From assembly GCA_041593595.1 (NCBI GenBank), contig JBFHNV010000278.1, forward strand, positions 1-6,590: 6,590 nucleotides of DNA, written 5' to 3'. Made by a program: the position numbers and the translations under genes. Source of the stretch: JBFHNV01 sp041593595 (lineage in GTDB: Bacteria; Pseudomonadota; Gammaproteobacteria; HK1). This document shows positions 6,528 through 6,590 of the stretch, one piece after another. How positions within the stretch are numbered: position 1 is the first letter of the stretch; each line of letters starts with the position of its first letter. The notes under the pieces are model-generated. The model saw nothing but the letters and a program-made list of their open reading frames with translations, was not told the origin of the DNA and did not search any database.

Positions 6528-6537
6528 AAGGAGGAGG
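6528..6537 (+). promoter_or_regulatory. Very strong ribosome binding site before the right-edge ORF
   Basis: AAGGAGGAGG ends 5 bases before the ATG at 6543-6545. It is the best Shine-Dalgarno sequence noted in the window and is the main reason for calling a gene at the cut edge. It lies 30 bases after the IalB-family stop codon. Confidence 0.7.
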
Positions 6538-6542
6538 ACGGC

Positions 6543-6590
6543 ATGGGTCGAGGCGCCCGTAGGCGGCAGGGACGCCGCCTCCCCCAGGGA
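6543..6590 (+). CDS. Partial CDS of a small, highly basic protein, cut by the window edge
   Basis: Sixteen codons are open from the ATG to the last base, reading MGRGARRRQGRRLPQG, with six arginines and no acidic residue. The ATG is supported by an excellent ribosome binding site with 5-base spacing and begins 45 bases after the IalB-family stop, so the two may be cotranscribed. The MGRG opening followed by a basic run and Gly-Arg-Arg recalls the short ribosomal protein bTHX family (which starts MGKGD or MGRGD), but the usual Asp at position 5 is Ala and the Thr is missing, so this is only a weak resemblance. A 7-bp hairpin lies inside this stretch and could instead be a transcription terminator. 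The identity cannot be settled without sequence beyond the edge. Confidence 0.45.
   Translation, partial: MGRGARRRQGRRLPQG
6561..6580 (+). repeat. Inverted repeat (7-bp stem, 6-base loop), possible hairpin
   Basis: AGGCGGC (6561-6567) and GCCGCCT (6574-6580) are perfect reverse complements around the loop AGGGAC. It lies 63 bases downstream of the IalB-family stop. It is followed by CCCCCAGGGA rather than a T-run, so it is not a canonical intrinsic terminator. It also falls within the putative right-edge ORF, where a GC-rich arginine-coding run could create it by chance. Confidence 0.4.

Overview
The window is GC-rich throughout, and codon third positions in the real genes are almost all G or C. 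Together with the gene content (proton-translocating transhydrogenase with a split alpha subunit, BetC-type choline sulfatase, IalB-family envelope protein), this points to a high-GC proteobacterium. Alphaproteobacteria or a halophilic/alkaliphilic gammaproteobacterium both fit, and the sequence alone does not decide between them.

Layout, read along the minus strand from right to left. A phosphodiesterase/alkaline-phosphatase superfamily protein (5833 to 4637) is followed after about 134 bases by a compact transhydrogenase cluster: pntAA (4502-3354), pntAB (3361-3047, overlapping pntAA by 8 bases) and pntB (3040-1646, 6 bases further on). A GC-rich hairpin lies just after pntB. Then comes betC, choline sulfatase (1557-37), and a strong 10-bp hairpin lies just after its stop at the left edge. 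On the plus strand, diverging from the phosphodiesterase gene across about 175 bases, is a secreted IalB-family protein (about 6009-6497). Its neighbour to the right is the first 16 codons of an open frame with a near-perfect ribosome binding site, cut by the window edge.

Functionally, the pnt genes encode the complete three-polypeptide membrane transhydrogenase that uses the proton gradient to make NADPH from NADH. BetC releases choline and sulfate from choline-O-sulfate, feeding glycine betaine (osmoprotectant) synthesis and giving sulfate. No other bet gene is visible in the window. The phosphodiesterase-like protein has a full set of metal and nucleophile residues but no recognisable substrate. 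The IalB-family protein is predicted to be periplasmic.

I see no mobile element, CRISPR array, tRNA, rRNA or obviously novel system. Most of the window is ordinary chromosomal housekeeping and stress-metabolism content. The least explained items are the phosphodiesterase-like protein, the truncated small basic ORF at the right edge, and the isolated placement of betC beside pnt.
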